This document shows, piece after piece, positions 52,632-61,075 of a DNA stretch of 64,000 nt (position 1 is its first letter; each line of letters opens with the position of its first letter). The DNA comes from an uncultured Modestobacter sp. (lineage in GTDB: Bacteria > Actinomycetota > Actinomycetes > Mycobacteriales > Geodermatophilaceae). Under the pieces are notes generated by a model, which searched no databases, was not told the DNA's origin, and saw only the letters and a list, made by a program, of their open reading frames with translations. The DNA is taken from assembly GCF_947486615.1 (NCBI RefSeq), contig NZ_CANKUD010000001.1, positions 496,001 to 560,000 on the forward strand. The letters are read 5' to 3'. Position numbers and translations under genes: made by a program.

Positions 52632-53639
52632 TCAGGCGCTGAGCAGCTGGCAGACCGCCTGCTCGATGGTCCGCTGCGCCGTCCGGTCGTCGGGCGCCTT
52701 CGCGGCCTCGGCCAGCGCCTCGACGACGGTCTCGCCGTGCTCGTACCGGTCGACCACCCGCGGGTCGACGTAGCTGTTCTTGCACACCGTGGGGGTGTTG
52801 CCCAGCTGCTCGGAGACCTTGACGTAGGCCTGCCGGACCAGCTTCTGCCGCGCCGTCTTGCTCGTCGGCGGCGAGGCCTCGGCCAGGGTGGCGGCCATCA
52901 TCACCGTCGCCGTCCAGGTGCGGAAGTCCTTGGCGGTGATCTCCGCGCCGCTGACCTCCTTGAGGTAGGCGTTGATCTCGTCGCTGGTGACGTCGTGCCA
53001 GCTGCCGTCGGCGAGGCGATAGCCCAGCAGTTCGCCCCCCTCCTCGACCGGGCGCTCCAGCAGCTGCCGGACGACGGTGGCGGTGGGCCGGTCGAGCAGC
53101 TCGACCTCGCGATCGATGCCGCCCTTGGCGGTGTAGTGGAAGAACACCCGCTCGCCACGGACCGAGACGTGCTCCCGGCGCAGCGTGGCCAGGCCGTACG
53201 TGCCGTTGTCCTCGGCGTACTGCTCGCTGCCGACCCGGAAGGCGCCGAGGTCCAGCAGCCGGACGGCGCAGGCCAGCACCCGCTCCCGGTTCAGGCCGCG
53301 GGTGCGCAGCGCGGCGACCACCTCGTCGCGGACGTCGGGCAGCTGGTGGGAGATCTCCAGCACCCGCTCGTGCTTGGCCGCGTCCCGCTTGACCCGCCAC
53401 TCGTCGTGGTAGCGGTACTGCCGCCGGCCGGCCGCATCGGTGCCGACCGCCTGGATGTGGCCGTTGGGCCACGGGCAGATCCACACGTCCTTCCAGGCCG
53501 GCGGGATCGCCAGGGACCGCAGCCGGTCGAGCCGGTCGTCCTTGATCAGCACCCCGTCGCTGTCGTGGTAGGCGAAGCCGCGCCCGGCGCGGCGCCGGGT
53601 CCAGCCCGGGGAGTGCACGTCACTGCGCCGGAGTCTCAC
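52632..53639 (-). CDS. DNA topoisomerase IB (poxvirus-like type)
   Basis: A 335-residue eukaryotic/viral-type topoisomerase IB. Conserved parts: LRRSDVHSPGWTRRRAGRGF at the N-terminus, AIPPAWKDVWICPWPNGHIQ, FHYTAKGG with a catalytic Lys region, FRTWTATV and the nucleophile Tyr in CKNSYVDPRVVDRY. It relaxes supercoils through a 3'-phosphotyrosine link. GTG at 53639 is preferred, as family members begin at this LRRSD segment; TTG at 53672 is possible. Common in radiation- and desiccation-tolerant bacteria. Confidence 0.92.
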   Translation of the reverse strand: MRLRRSDVHSPGWTRRRAGRGFAYHDSDGVLIKDDRLDRLRSLAIPPAWKDVWICPWPNGHIQAVGTDAAGRRQYRYHDEWRVKRDAAKHERVLEISHQLPDVRDEVVAALRTRGLNRERVLACAVRLLDLGAFRVGSEQYAEDNGTYGLATLRREHVSVRGERVFFHYTAKGGIDREVELLDRPTATVVRQLLERPVEEGGELLGYRLADGSWHDVTSDEINAYLKEVSGAEITAKDFRTWTATVMMAATLAEASPPTSKTARQKLVRQAYVKVSEQLGNTPTVCKNSYVDPRVVDRYEHGETVVEALAEAAKAPDDRTAQRTIEQAVCQLLSA

Positions 53640-53734
53640 GGCCTTGAGATGGGCACCACCAGGTGGCCTCAAACCCGAGTACGACCCGGGTCACCAGGCA
53701 CGGTGACCGCGCCGCCGACGATTCACCGTTCCGT

Positions 53735-53760
53735 GTTTGCCCCAGCTGGGCACGGGGCAT
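53735..53760 (+). promoter_or_regulatory. Weak candidate SigF-type promoter for rsbW-sigF
   Basis: GTTT (53735-53738) is followed 15 nt later by GGGGCAT (53754-53760), resembling GTTT-N15-GGGTAT with two mismatches in the second box. It would permit autoregulation by the sigma factor encoded downstream. Speculative. Confidence 0.3.
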
Positions 53761-53938
53761 GGCACACCGGTCGGTCGGTCGTCGGGGAACCGGGCTCGGC
53801 CCGGGGCACCACCGCACACCGACCGCCTCGTCGCTCGCGCTGCCGCACGCAGCCGCACGCAGCCGCGGACGGGTGCGCGATGATGGACCACCGCGCTCCC
53901 GTCCGGGAGCGTGCGGACGACGAAGGAGCGAACGACGC

Positions 53939-54436
53939 ATGGGCGACACTTCGGCCGCCGCCACCGGCGAACGGCGCACCGAGCGGCTGGAGCTGCGGGT
54001 GCCCACCTCGCCGACCCAGCTGCCCGCGGTGCGCGCGATGGCCGCTGACCTGGCGCTGCGGATGGACTTCGACCTCGACGCGGTGGAGGACCTCCGCCTC
54101 GCGGTGGACGAGGCCTGCGCCACGCTGTCCTCCGTGGTGCTCGGCGACGCGCCCCTGACCGTGGTCTTCGAGGCCAGCCGCGACGGCCTGCGGATCGACG
54201 CCTGGGTGCCCACGGCCGCCGGCGTCGACGTGCCCCGCGACGGCTTCGGCTGGGCGGTGCTGCACACCCTGGTCGACACCGTCGAGGCCGGCCCCAGCAC
54301 CCAGGCGACCGTGCTCGCCGGCGACGGCTCCGCCGCCCCGGTGGCCTGCATCTCGCTGGTCAAGCAGCTGCGCCGGTACAGCGCGCTCGACGCCCTGACC
54401 GAGCGGCCCGACAGCGACGTGTCGGTCGCACGGTGA
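53939..54436 (+). CDS. RsbW-like anti-sigma factor (HATPase fold)
   Basis: A 165-residue protein of the RsbW/SpoIIAB ATPase fold: LELRVPTSPTQLPAVRAMAADLA, LDAVEDLRLAVDEACATLSSVVLG (N-box region), FEASRDGLRIDAWV and GFGWAVLHTLVDTVEAG (G-box). Both boxes deviate: the N-box Asn is Thr and the GRGL glycine run is GFGWA, as in mycobacterial UsfX-like proteins. It overlaps the SigF start (GTGA), so it is most likely the specific SigF anti-sigma factor, countered by STAS proteins. ATG at 53939. Confidence 0.88.
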   Translation: MGDTSAAATGERRTERLELRVPTSPTQLPAVRAMAADLALRMDFDLDAVEDLRLAVDEACATLSSVVLGDAPLTVVFEASRDGLRIDAWVPTAAGVDVPRDGFGWAVLHTLVDTVEAGPSTQATVLAGDGSAAPVACISLVKQLRRYSALDALTERPDSDVSVAR

Positions 54437-55425
54437 CCCGGTCGGCTGCCACGGACCAGCCGCCCGCCCACGACACCGTCCTGGGCGCCGGTGAGCCCAC
54501 CGGCGCCGTCGCCGGAGACACCGCCCCGGCGGGCGACGCTGCCACGGAGGTGACCCCGATGACGACCGAGTCCTCCCCGGAGACCGCACCGGCCGGGACG
54601 GCCGCGCCCGAGCCCGCCGAGCCGGCTGTCAGTGAGCCGGCCGCCGACCCGGTGCCGATGTCGGACAACCGGAAGCGGGCCGAACGGACCGCGCCGCTGT
54701 TCGCCGAGCTCGCCACCCTGGACAAGGGCGACCCGCGCCGGGAGCGGCTGCGGGAGATCCTGGTCGAGGAGCACCTGCCGCTGGTCCGGCACTTCGCGCG
54801 CCGGTTCAGCAACCGCGGCGAGCCCTTCGACGACCTGCTCCAGGTCGGCACGCTGGGGCTCATCGCGGCGATCGACCGGTTCGACCCGACCCGCGGGGTG
54901 GAGTTCCTCTCCTTCGCCGTCCCGACGATCACCGGTGAGATCAAGCGGCACTTCCGCGACCAGGGCTGGTCGGTACGGGTGCCGCGGAGGCTGCAGGAGC
55001 TGCACCTGTCGCTGAACGCCGCGGTGAGCGAGCTGTCCCAGAAGAACGGTCACGCCCCGACGCCGTCGGAGCTGGCCGAGCACCTGGGCATCCCGCGCGC
55101 CGAGGTCCTCGAGGGGCTGGCGGTGGCGAACGCCTACCGCAGCAGCTCGCTGGACGAGCGGCTGTCGGGCGAGGAGGACTCCCCCACCCTGGCGGCGACG
55201 CTGGGCGAGGAGGACGCCGCGCTGGAGGGCGTGGAGTACCGCGAGTCGCTGCAGCCGTTGCTGGCCACCATCCCGGCCCGCGAGCGGCGCATCCTGATCC
55301 TGCGGTTCTTCGGCAACATGACCCAGTCGCAGATCGCCGCGGACATCGGCATCTCCCAGATGCACGTCTCCCGGCTGCTGTCCCAGACGTTGGCCAAGCT
55401 CCGCGAGGGGCTGCTCAAGGACTAG
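54433..55425 (+). CDS. sigF: SigF/SigB-family general stress sigma factor
   Basis: A 330-residue sigma factor. After an unusually long acidic/Ala/Pro-rich N-terminal extension (about 75 residues) come region 2 (LVRHFARRFSNRGEPFDDLLQVGTLG and DRFDPTRGVEFLSFAVPTITGEIKRHFRDQGW), region 3 (RVPRRLQELH, NGHAPTPSELAEHLGI) and region 4 (ERRILILRFFGNMTQSQIAADIGISQMHVSRLLSQ). It controls general stress genes. The start overlaps the anti-sigma gene. An internal ATG at residue about 76 (MSDNRKRAER) could be an alternative start. Confidence 0.94.
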   Translation: MTRSAATDQPPAHDTVLGAGEPTGAVAGDTAPAGDAATEVTPMTTESSPETAPAGTAAPEPAEPAVSEPAADPVPMSDNRKRAERTAPLFAELATLDKGDPRRERLREILVEEHLPLVRHFARRFSNRGEPFDDLLQVGTLGLIAAIDRFDPTRGVEFLSFAVPTITGEIKRHFRDQGWSVRVPRRLQELHLSLNAAVSELSQKNGHAPTPSELAEHLGIPRAEVLEGLAVANAYRSSSLDERLSGEEDSPTLAATLGEEDAALEGVEYRESLQPLLATIPARERRILILRFFGNMTQSQIAADIGISQMHVSRLLSQTLAKLREGLLKD

Positions 55426-55479
55426 GGACCCTCTTCCCTCCACCCTTCGCACGCTCAGGGTGGGCCCCTGAAGAGGGCC
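55426..55479. repeat. Intergenic hairpin element, copy D
   Basis: Arms GGACCCTCTTC and GAAGAGGGCC are complementary. The core CCACCCTTCGCACGCTCAGGG keeps the CGCACGCTC loop of copies A and B, with a compensated inner stem (CCACCCT/AGGGTGG). Begins right after the sigF stop. Confidence 0.82.
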
Positions 55480-55482
55480 GGA

Positions 55483-55527
55483 GACGCCAGTGGCCCAGGA
55501 CCCGTCGGGTCCTGGGCCACTGGCGTC
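55483..55527. terminator. Bidirectional terminator, sigF and SPFH genes
   Basis: A perfect 21-bp stem (GACGCCAGTGGCCCAGGACC continuing) with a 3-nt loop, between convergent sigF and SPFH genes. Same arrangement as at 52512: hairpin element followed by terminator. Confidence 0.92.
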
Positions 55528-55534
55528 CCGTGGG

Positions 55535-56782
55535 TCAGCCGGCCGGCAGCTGCGGCGGGGCGTCGTCCTCGCGGCGGTTGCGCGGGTCGGCGGCCGGGCC
55601 GCTCTCCTGCACGTCCTGCTTGACCTGCGACAGCGGCGGCGGCTTCGGGATCTGCGGCCCCGTCTCCACCGCCTGGTCGGCGATGCTCGACAGTGTCATC
55701 TTCGCCTCGGGCTGCTCGGCGGCCGGAGGCAGGTTCGAGTCGAACCAGCTGCTGGTGTCCAGCGAGGACGCCGCAGGCGCGGCCGGGGCTGCCTGCTGAC
55801 CGCCGGCGGGGGCGTCGACGTCCATCCAGTTCCGCGCCCCGTCGCCGTCCTCGCCACCACCGAGCTTGGACAGCCCCTCCAGCGCCTTGCTGAACTCGCT
55901 GGGCACGATCCACATCTTGTTGGCGTCGCCCTGCGCGATCTTCGGCAGCGTCTGCAGGTACTGGTAGGCCAGCAGTCCCTGGTCGGGCTTGCCGTCGTGG
56001 ATGGCCTGGAAGACCGTCTCGATCGACTTCGCCTGGCCCTGTGCCTGGAGGAACAGCGCGGCGCGCTCACCCTCGGCGCGCAGGATCCGGCTCTGCCGCT
56101 CGGCCTCGGCGTCCAGGATGGCCGCCTGCTTCTTGCCCTCGGCCGACAGGATCGAGGCCGCCTTCTGCCCCTCGGCGGTGGTGATCGCCGCGTGGCGCTG
56201 GCCCTCGGCGGTGAGGATGACCGCGCGCTTGTCGCGGTCGGCGCGCATCTGCTTCTCCATGGAGTCCTGGATCGAGGGCGGCGGGTCGATGGCCTTGATC
56301 TCCACCCGGGCGACGCGCAGGCCCCACGGGCCGGTGGTGCCGTCGAGCACGGTGCGCAGCTGGGAGTTGATGCCGTCCCGGCCGGTCAGCGCGCCCTCGA
56401 GGTTGAGCCCACCCACGACGTTGCGCAGCGTCGTGGTCGTGAGCTGCTCCATGCCGGTGATGTAGTTCGCGATGCCGTAGACGGCCAGCCGCGGGTCGGT
56501 GACCTGGAAGTAGACGACGGTGTCGATGCCCACCTGCAGGTTGTCGGCGGTGATCACCGGCTGCGGCGGGAAGGAGATGACCTGCTCACGCAGGTCGATC
56601 GTCGCCCGCACCCGGTCGACGAAGGGGACCAGCAGGGCCAGTCCCGGGGAGAGGGTGCGGCTGTAACGACCGAGACGCTCGACGACCTTGGCCTGCGCCT
56701 GCGGGACGATCGTCACGCTCTTGGCCAACACGAAGACCACGAGGACGGCGATCACGATCAGCGCGATCAGGGCGGGTTCCAC
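55535..56782 (-). CDS. SPFH/Band 7 protein (QmcA-like)
   Basis: A 415-residue membrane protein. N-terminal helix (PALIALIVIAVLVVFVLAK), then an SPFH domain (TIVPQAQAKVVERLGRYSRT, DLREQVISFPPQ, VITADNLQVGIDTVVYF), a coiled-coil region rich in EGQ/KAA repeats (ILTAEGQRHAAITTAEGQK) and a Pro/Ala-rich C-terminal tail. SPFH proteins form membrane scaffolds, often beside NfeD partners as here (next gene, 56885). GTG at 56782 with CGTCCGAGGAA-like upstream context weak. Confidence 0.93.
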   Translation of the reverse strand: MEPALIALIVIAVLVVFVLAKSVTIVPQAQAKVVERLGRYSRTLSPGLALLVPFVDRVRATIDLREQVISFPPQPVITADNLQVGIDTVVYFQVTDPRLAVYGIANYITGMEQLTTTTLRNVVGGLNLEGALTGRDGINSQLRTVLDGTTGPWGLRVARVEIKAIDPPPSIQDSMEKQMRADRDKRAVILTAEGQRHAAITTAEGQKAASILSAEGKKQAAILDAEAERQSRILRAEGERAALFLQAQGQAKSIETVFQAIHDGKPDQGLLAYQYLQTLPKIAQGDANKMWIVPSEFSKALEGLSKLGGGEDGDGARNWMDVDAPAGGQQAAPAAPAASSLDTSSWFDSNLPPAAEQPEAKMTLSSIADQAVETGPQIPKPPPLSQVKQDVQESGPAADPRNRREDDAPPQLPAG

Positions 56783-56884
56783 GAGGGAGGTGCTCCGTTC
56801 CTAGGAGGTGGTGCGTGCCACCGATCCTGCCTCGTTCGGAACGGTGGGTCACGCCCGGCAGGTGCCCGTCACCCGATCGCGATC

Positions 56885-57316
56885 TCAGGTGTGGCTGACG
56901 TAGGCGATCGGGCCCTCGATCTGCACGATCCGCACCTCGTCGCCCACGTCGTAGGCCTCGCCGTCGAGCTGGGTGCGCGCCGTCCACTCGTCGTGCCCCA
57001 GCCGGACCCGGCCGGCGTGCTCGTCGACCCGCTCGCTGACCACCGCGGTGCGGCCCACGTAACTGGCGACCCCGTCGATCTGCTCCGGGGTCCGGTCCAG
57101 CAGTTGCCGCTTGGCGATCGGCCGGACGACGACGAGCAGCGCGGTCGAGACGACGATGAACGCCACCAGCTGCAGCCACACCTCCCCGCCGAGCAGGGCG
57201 ACGCTCATCCCGCCGAGTGCGCCGCCGGCGAACATCAGCAGCACCAGGTCCAGGCTGGCGACCTCGCCCGCGGCGAACAGGCCGGAGGCGATCAACCAGA
57301 GCAACCAGGCAGGCAC
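56885..57316 (-). CDS. NfeD-like protein (SPFH partner)
   Basis: A 143-residue NfeD1b-type protein: two or three membrane helices (PAWLLWLIASGLFAAGEVAS, LMFAGGALGGMSVALL, LVAFIVVSTALLVVVR) and a C-terminal OB fold (GRTAVVSERVDEHAGRVRLGHDEWTARTQ). NfeD-SPFH gene pairs are recurrent; the NfeD OB domain probably works with the scaffold. GTG at 57316. Runs toward the SPFH gene, 102 bp upstream of it, same strand. Confidence 0.92.
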   Translation of the reverse strand: MPAWLLWLIASGLFAAGEVASLDLVLLMFAGGALGGMSVALLGGEVWLQLVAFIVVSTALLVVVRPIAKRQLLDRTPEQIDGVASYVGRTAVVSERVDEHAGRVRLGHDEWTARTQLDGEAYDVGDEVRIVQIEGPIAYVSHT

Positions 57317-57452
57317 GCTCCGCAGTCTGGCACGGACGGGCTCCCGCGGGCGGTCTGCCCGGGCTCGCGTCCGGCACGACGGCCCGCGTCGGCGACCCCT
57401 GCGACGGTGGGTGGCGACGGTGGGTGGCGGGGCCGTCGTAGCCTCGACAACC

Positions 57453-58193
57453 GTGCACGATCTCGCCGCCGGCCGCTTCGCCGTCTGGGCCACCGCCTGG
57501 CTCTCCGGCCGCTGCTCCTACGACGACGCGCTGGACACCACGACCGGGGTCACCGCCCACCGGGTCGTCGGCATGCCCGGCACCGACGAAGCGGTGCCCC
57601 TGGGCTCGGCGCTGAGCGCCCTGCGCGGGCTCGGGGAGCAACGGCTGCGCCTGGTGCTCCCCGCGCCCGGTGACACGCGCGGGGTCCCCGCTGTCCCCGC
57701 GCTGACCGCGCTCACCCTGGAGTCGGGTCAGGTGGCCGTCGGCGCGCGTGTCGCGCTCGTGCCCGAGGAGCTGGGCACGGAGATGGTGGCCTGGACGGCG
57801 GTGCCGCTGGACGGCGTCCCGCCGGCGGCACCGGCCGTGGAGGGGACGCTGCGGGCGGCGTCCGGGGCGCTGGACCTCGCCGTCGGGGACGCGGCGCGCA
57901 CGCTGGCCTCCCTCGACCTGGCCCGCTGGCACCCCGAGGTGCCGTCGCTGCTCGCGGGGCTGGCAAAGGGCGTGCGGGCGCCCGGGCTGCCCGAGGACCA
58001 CGACCCGCTGGCCGTCTCGGTGCTCGGGCGCGCGCAGCGACTGCGCCAGGTGCTGGACCTCGCGATGGCCGACGCCCCCGGCGCTGCGGTCACCCACGCC
58101 CAGGCGGCCGCCCGGGACGAGGCGCTGCGCCCGCTGGCCACCGCCGTCCGAGAGGCGACCGTCGCCGCCTACAACTGGGTGCCGCGCGGCTGA
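57453..58193 (+). CDS. Conserved hypothetical protein
   Basis: A 246-residue Ala/Leu/Gly-rich protein without recognised domain. VHDLAAGRFAVWATAWLSGRCSYDDAL at the start and GVTAHRVVGMPGTDEAVPLGSALSALR resemble proteins seen beside actinobacterial DNA-processing genes, with no assigned function. GTG at 57453; a GC-rich leader precedes it. Divergent from the NfeD gene and 47 bp upstream of the MerR-clamp gene on the same strand, so it may be co-expressed with it. Confidence 0.72.
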   Translation: MHDLAAGRFAVWATAWLSGRCSYDDALDTTTGVTAHRVVGMPGTDEAVPLGSALSALRGLGEQRLRLVLPAPGDTRGVPAVPALTALTLESGQVAVGARVALVPEELGTEMVAWTAVPLDGVPPAAPAVEGTLRAASGALDLAVGDAARTLASLDLARWHPEVPSLLAGLAKGVRAPGLPEDHDPLAVSVLGRAQRLRQVLDLAMADAPGAAVTHAQAAARDEALRPLATAVREATVAAYNWVPRG

Positions 58194-58240
58194 GCCGAGG
58201 GGTTGACCTTCGAGCCGGTCGAGAGCCCACCATCTCCGGC

Positions 58241-59308
58241 ATGGCCTCCTCCCACCCGCTGCTGCAGATCGGCGCCTTCGCCCGGCTGACCGGGGTGACG
58301 CCCAGCATGCTGCGCTTCTACGCCGACTGCGGCCTCGTCACACCGGCCCACGTCGACCCGGTGTCCGGCTACCGCCGCTACTCCGCCGACCAGGTCGACC
58401 GGGTGCGGTTGGTACGGCGGTTGCGCGAGCTGGGGCTGCCCCTGCCCGTGGTGTCCCGAACGCTGGAGGCACCGCTCGCCGAGGCCGAAGCGGTGGTCCG
58501 GCACCGGCTCGAGCAGCTCGAGCGCGAGCTGGCCGCGGCACGGGTCAGCGCACGCGCCGTCTCCCGGCTGCTCGGGGAGCGGAGCGGATGGGTGTCGGTG
58601 ACCGGCGGTGCGCTGGCTGCCGCGCTCGAGCGGGTGGCCCCGGCGGCCGCGGGCTGTCCCCAGGCTCCCGTGCTGGCCGGTGTGCTGCTGTGCTCCTCAC
58701 CCGGCGAGCTGCAACTGGTGGCCACGGACCGTCACCGGTTGGCCGTGCACAACCTGCCGGTGACGGGCCCGGATGCGGCGATGCGGGTGGTCGTCCCGGT
58801 CGAGGACGCCGAGGCGCTCTCCGGCTGGGCAGCCGGCGCCGAGCTGGTCGGGTTGCGGACGGAGAATGGTCGGCTCACCGCCCGCCGTGACGACGGCGCG
58901 GTCCGGGGGGTGCGGTCGCTGCCCGGCCAGTACCCGGACCACCGGCTGCTGCTGGACGGGCTCGGCCGTCCGGTCACCCGGGTCACCGCCGCCCGAGATG
59001 ACCTGCTGGCGGCACTGTCGGGCTCGGCGGTCAGCCGGCTGAGCGCCGACCCCGCGGGTGGTCTCCAGATCGAGGGCACCGACACCACCGCCCGGCCGGT
59101 GGCTGCATCGGTCCAGGGCACCCCGGTGTCGATGGCATTCCAGCGGAGCACCCTGTGGCCGGCGGTGCGCGCATCGGTCGGGCCGGACGTGCTCCTGGAG
59201 CTCACCGGACCGGAGGCCCCGGCGGTGGTCCGCTCCGCCGACGACGGCACGTTCACGACGCTCGCGATGCCGGTCCGCCACCCGGCACGGGATCGGAGGG
59301 CAGCGTGA
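58241..59308 (+). CDS. MerR regulator fused to DNA sliding-clamp (DnaN)-like domain
   Basis: A 355-residue protein. Residues 8-75 are a MerR helix-turn-helix (IGAFARLTGVTPSMLRFYADCGLV, VSGYRRYSADQ). A coiled coil follows to about 115 (LEQLERELAAARVSARAVSRLL). Residues about 117-345 resemble DnaN beta-clamp domains: VTGGALAAALERVAP, PVLAGVLLCSSPGELQLVATDRHRLAV (the LVATDxHRLA of clamps) and a second module ending ATV-like LAMPVRH. Only about two thirds of a clamp is present. ATG at 58241. The stop overlaps the next gene (GTGA). Confidence 0.85.
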   Translation: MASSHPLLQIGAFARLTGVTPSMLRFYADCGLVTPAHVDPVSGYRRYSADQVDRVRLVRRLRELGLPLPVVSRTLEAPLAEAEAVVRHRLEQLERELAAARVSARAVSRLLGERSGWVSVTGGALAAALERVAPAAAGCPQAPVLAGVLLCSSPGELQLVATDRHRLAVHNLPVTGPDAAMRVVVPVEDAEALSGWAAGAELVGLRTENGRLTARRDDGAVRGVRSLPGQYPDHRLLLDGLGRPVTRVTAARDDLLAALSGSAVSRLSADPAGGLQIEGTDTTARPVAASVQGTPVSMAFQRSTLWPAVRASVGPDVLLELTGPEAPAVVRSADDGTFTTLAMPVRHPARDRRAA

Positions 59309-59793
59309 CGAGCGCGCCGGACCCGACCATGACCGCAGTGACCCAGGCGGTGACCCGAGGAAAGGCCGGGCACCCGGACGAGGCGCGGACCCAACTGGCG
59401 GCGCTGTGGGAGCGCGTCGGCCCGGCCGGGGACCCGTTGCACCGGGTGTCGATCGCCCACTTCCTGGCCGACCTGCAGGACGACGTGCGGGCGGAGCTCG
59501 CCTGGGACGAACGCGCGCTGGCCGCGGTCGGGGAGCTCACCGACCGGCGGACGGAGCAGCACACCGCCGGCCTGACGGTCCGCGGGTTCCTGCCGTCGCT
59601 GCACCTCAACCTCGCCGACTGCCACCGTCGTCTCGGTGCGGCGACCGAGGCCCGGCGTCATCTGGCCGAGGCGGTGTCGCTCCTCGACGCGCTGGCCGAC
59701 GACGCCTACGGCCGCTTGATGCGGGCCGCGGTCGACCACGTCCGCGACGCCCTCGACGCCGGGTCGACCGACCCGCTCCCCACCGCACCCTGA
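59305..59793 (+). CDS. TPR-like helical protein coupled to MerR-clamp gene
   Basis: A 162-residue helical protein with tetratricopeptide-like repeats: TQLAALWERVGPAGDPLHRVSIAHFLAD, WDERALAAVGEL and LHLNLADCHRRLGAATEARRHLAEAVSLLDAL. TPR repeats mediate protein-protein contacts. GTG overlaps the MerR-clamp stop by four bases (GGAGGG upstream), so the two proteins are made together and are probably partners (inference). No enzyme motif. 88 bp before the convergent ferrochelatase stop. Confidence 0.78.
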   Translation: MTSAPDPTMTAVTQAVTRGKAGHPDEARTQLAALWERVGPAGDPLHRVSIAHFLADLQDDVRAELAWDERALAAVGELTDRRTEQHTAGLTVRGFLPSLHLNLADCHRRLGAATEARRHLAEAVSLLDALADDAYGRLMRAAVDHVRDALDAGSTDPLPTAP

Positions 59794-59881
59794 ACGCCCC
59801 GGGCCCCGTCGACCATCGGCGGACGGTCGCCCGACACGACGGTCGGGCCAGCCGTTCCCCGACGGTCGACGTGCGCGGGCC

Positions 59882-61075
59882 TCAGCTCCTGGCGGACGCC
59901 GGGCGGGTGGGGCGCTGGACGAAGCAGCAGGAGGCCGGGCAGTTGGTGCCCAGCCGAGGCTCGCCGCCGGCGCGGCGCTCGGCGAGCACCTCGCGGAGCG
60001 AGGTCACGAACGCCGGGTGCGTGCCCGCCGTCGCCGCGCGGGCGAAGGCCAGGCCGAGCTCGCCGGCGGTCTCCTCCGCCTCGTTGTCCAGGTCCCAGAT
60101 GACCTCGAGGTGGTCGCTGATGAAGCCGACCGGGAAGACGACGACGGCCTGCTCCCCCGACTCGGCCAGCGCCCGCAGGTGGTCGTTGACGTCGGGCTCG
60201 AGCCACGGCACGGACGGCGGCCCGCTGCGGCTCTGCCAGACCAGGTCGAACGGCCGACACGGGGCGGCGGCGTCCACGACGGCCTGCGCCGCGGCCTGCA
60301 GCTCGGCCTCGTAGGCGCCGCCCTGCGGCCCGGCGACCGCGGCCATCGCGTTCGGGATGCTGTGCGCGGTCGCGACCAGCCGCGCGGAGCCGCGGACCTC
60401 CTCGGGCAGCGAGGCGATCGCGGCGGCCAGCGCGTCGGCGTTGGCCTGCACGAAGCCCGGGGCGTCGAAGTAGTGCGGCAGCTTCTCCGCGGTCGGGCCG
60501 GCCGGACCCGTGGGGTCCAGCTCCAGCGCGACCCGGGCCCGGGCGACGTCCTCGTGGTACTGCCGGCAGCCGGAGAACGACGCGTAGGCCGACGTCGCGA
60601 GCACGTAGGCGTGCTCGATGCCGTCGGTGGCCATCTGCCGCCACACGTCCTCGACGTAGGGCGCCCAGTTGCGGTTGCCCCAGTACACCGGCAGGTCGAT
60701 GCCGGCGGCGGCGAGCTCGGCCTCCAGCGCGGCCACGAGCGCCTTGTTCTGGTCGTTGATCGGGCTGACGCCGTCGAAGTGGTGGTAGTGCTCGGCGACG
60801 GCCTCCAGCCGCTCCGGCGGGATGCCGCGGCCGCGGGTGACGTTGAGCAGGAACGGCATCACGTCGTCATGACCCTCGGGGCCGCCGAAGCCCAGCACCA
60901 GCAGCGCCTCCCGGCGCCCGGCCGGTGCCGGCGCGGCCGACGGGGCGACACCGCCGTTGTTGCGGACGGCGAGCGAGGGCTCCTGGTCGGGCTGCTGGCC
61001 GGCCGGGGTGATCGAGGCACCCTCCGGCAGCGGGTACCTCGGGCGGGACAGGTCCGGCGTGGGCACCGTGGTCAC
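59882..61075 (-). CDS. hemH: Ferrochelatase (coproporphyrin-type, [2Fe-2S])
   Basis: A 397-residue ferrochelatase. LLVLGFGGPEGHDDVMPFL at the core start, YWGNRNWAPYVEDV and TAHSIPN (catalytic His) match the family, with metal-binding Glu in DLDNEAEETAGE. Cysteines SGCRQYHED and NCPASCCF form the actinobacterial Fe-S cluster. In Actinobacteria it inserts iron into coproporphyrin III in the coproporphyrin-dependent heme route. About 60 extra residues precede the core. GTG at 61075 overlaps the fabI stop, as in mycobacteria (mabA-inhA-hemZ). Confidence 0.94.
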   Translation of the reverse strand: MTTVPTPDLSRPRYPLPEGASITPAGQQPDQEPSLAVRNNGGVAPSAAPAPAGRREALLVLGFGGPEGHDDVMPFLLNVTRGRGIPPERLEAVAEHYHHFDGVSPINDQNKALVAALEAELAAAGIDLPVYWGNRNWAPYVEDVWRQMATDGIEHAYVLATSAYASFSGCRQYHEDVARARVALELDPTGPAGPTAEKLPHYFDAPGFVQANADALAAAIASLPEEVRGSARLVATAHSIPNAMAAVAGPQGGAYEAELQAAAQAVVDAAAPCRPFDLVWQSRSGPPSVPWLEPDVNDHLRALAESGEQAVVVFPVGFISDHLEVIWDLDNEAEETAGELGLAFARAATAGTHPAFVTSLREVLAERRAGGEPRLGTNCPASCCFVQRPTRPASARS

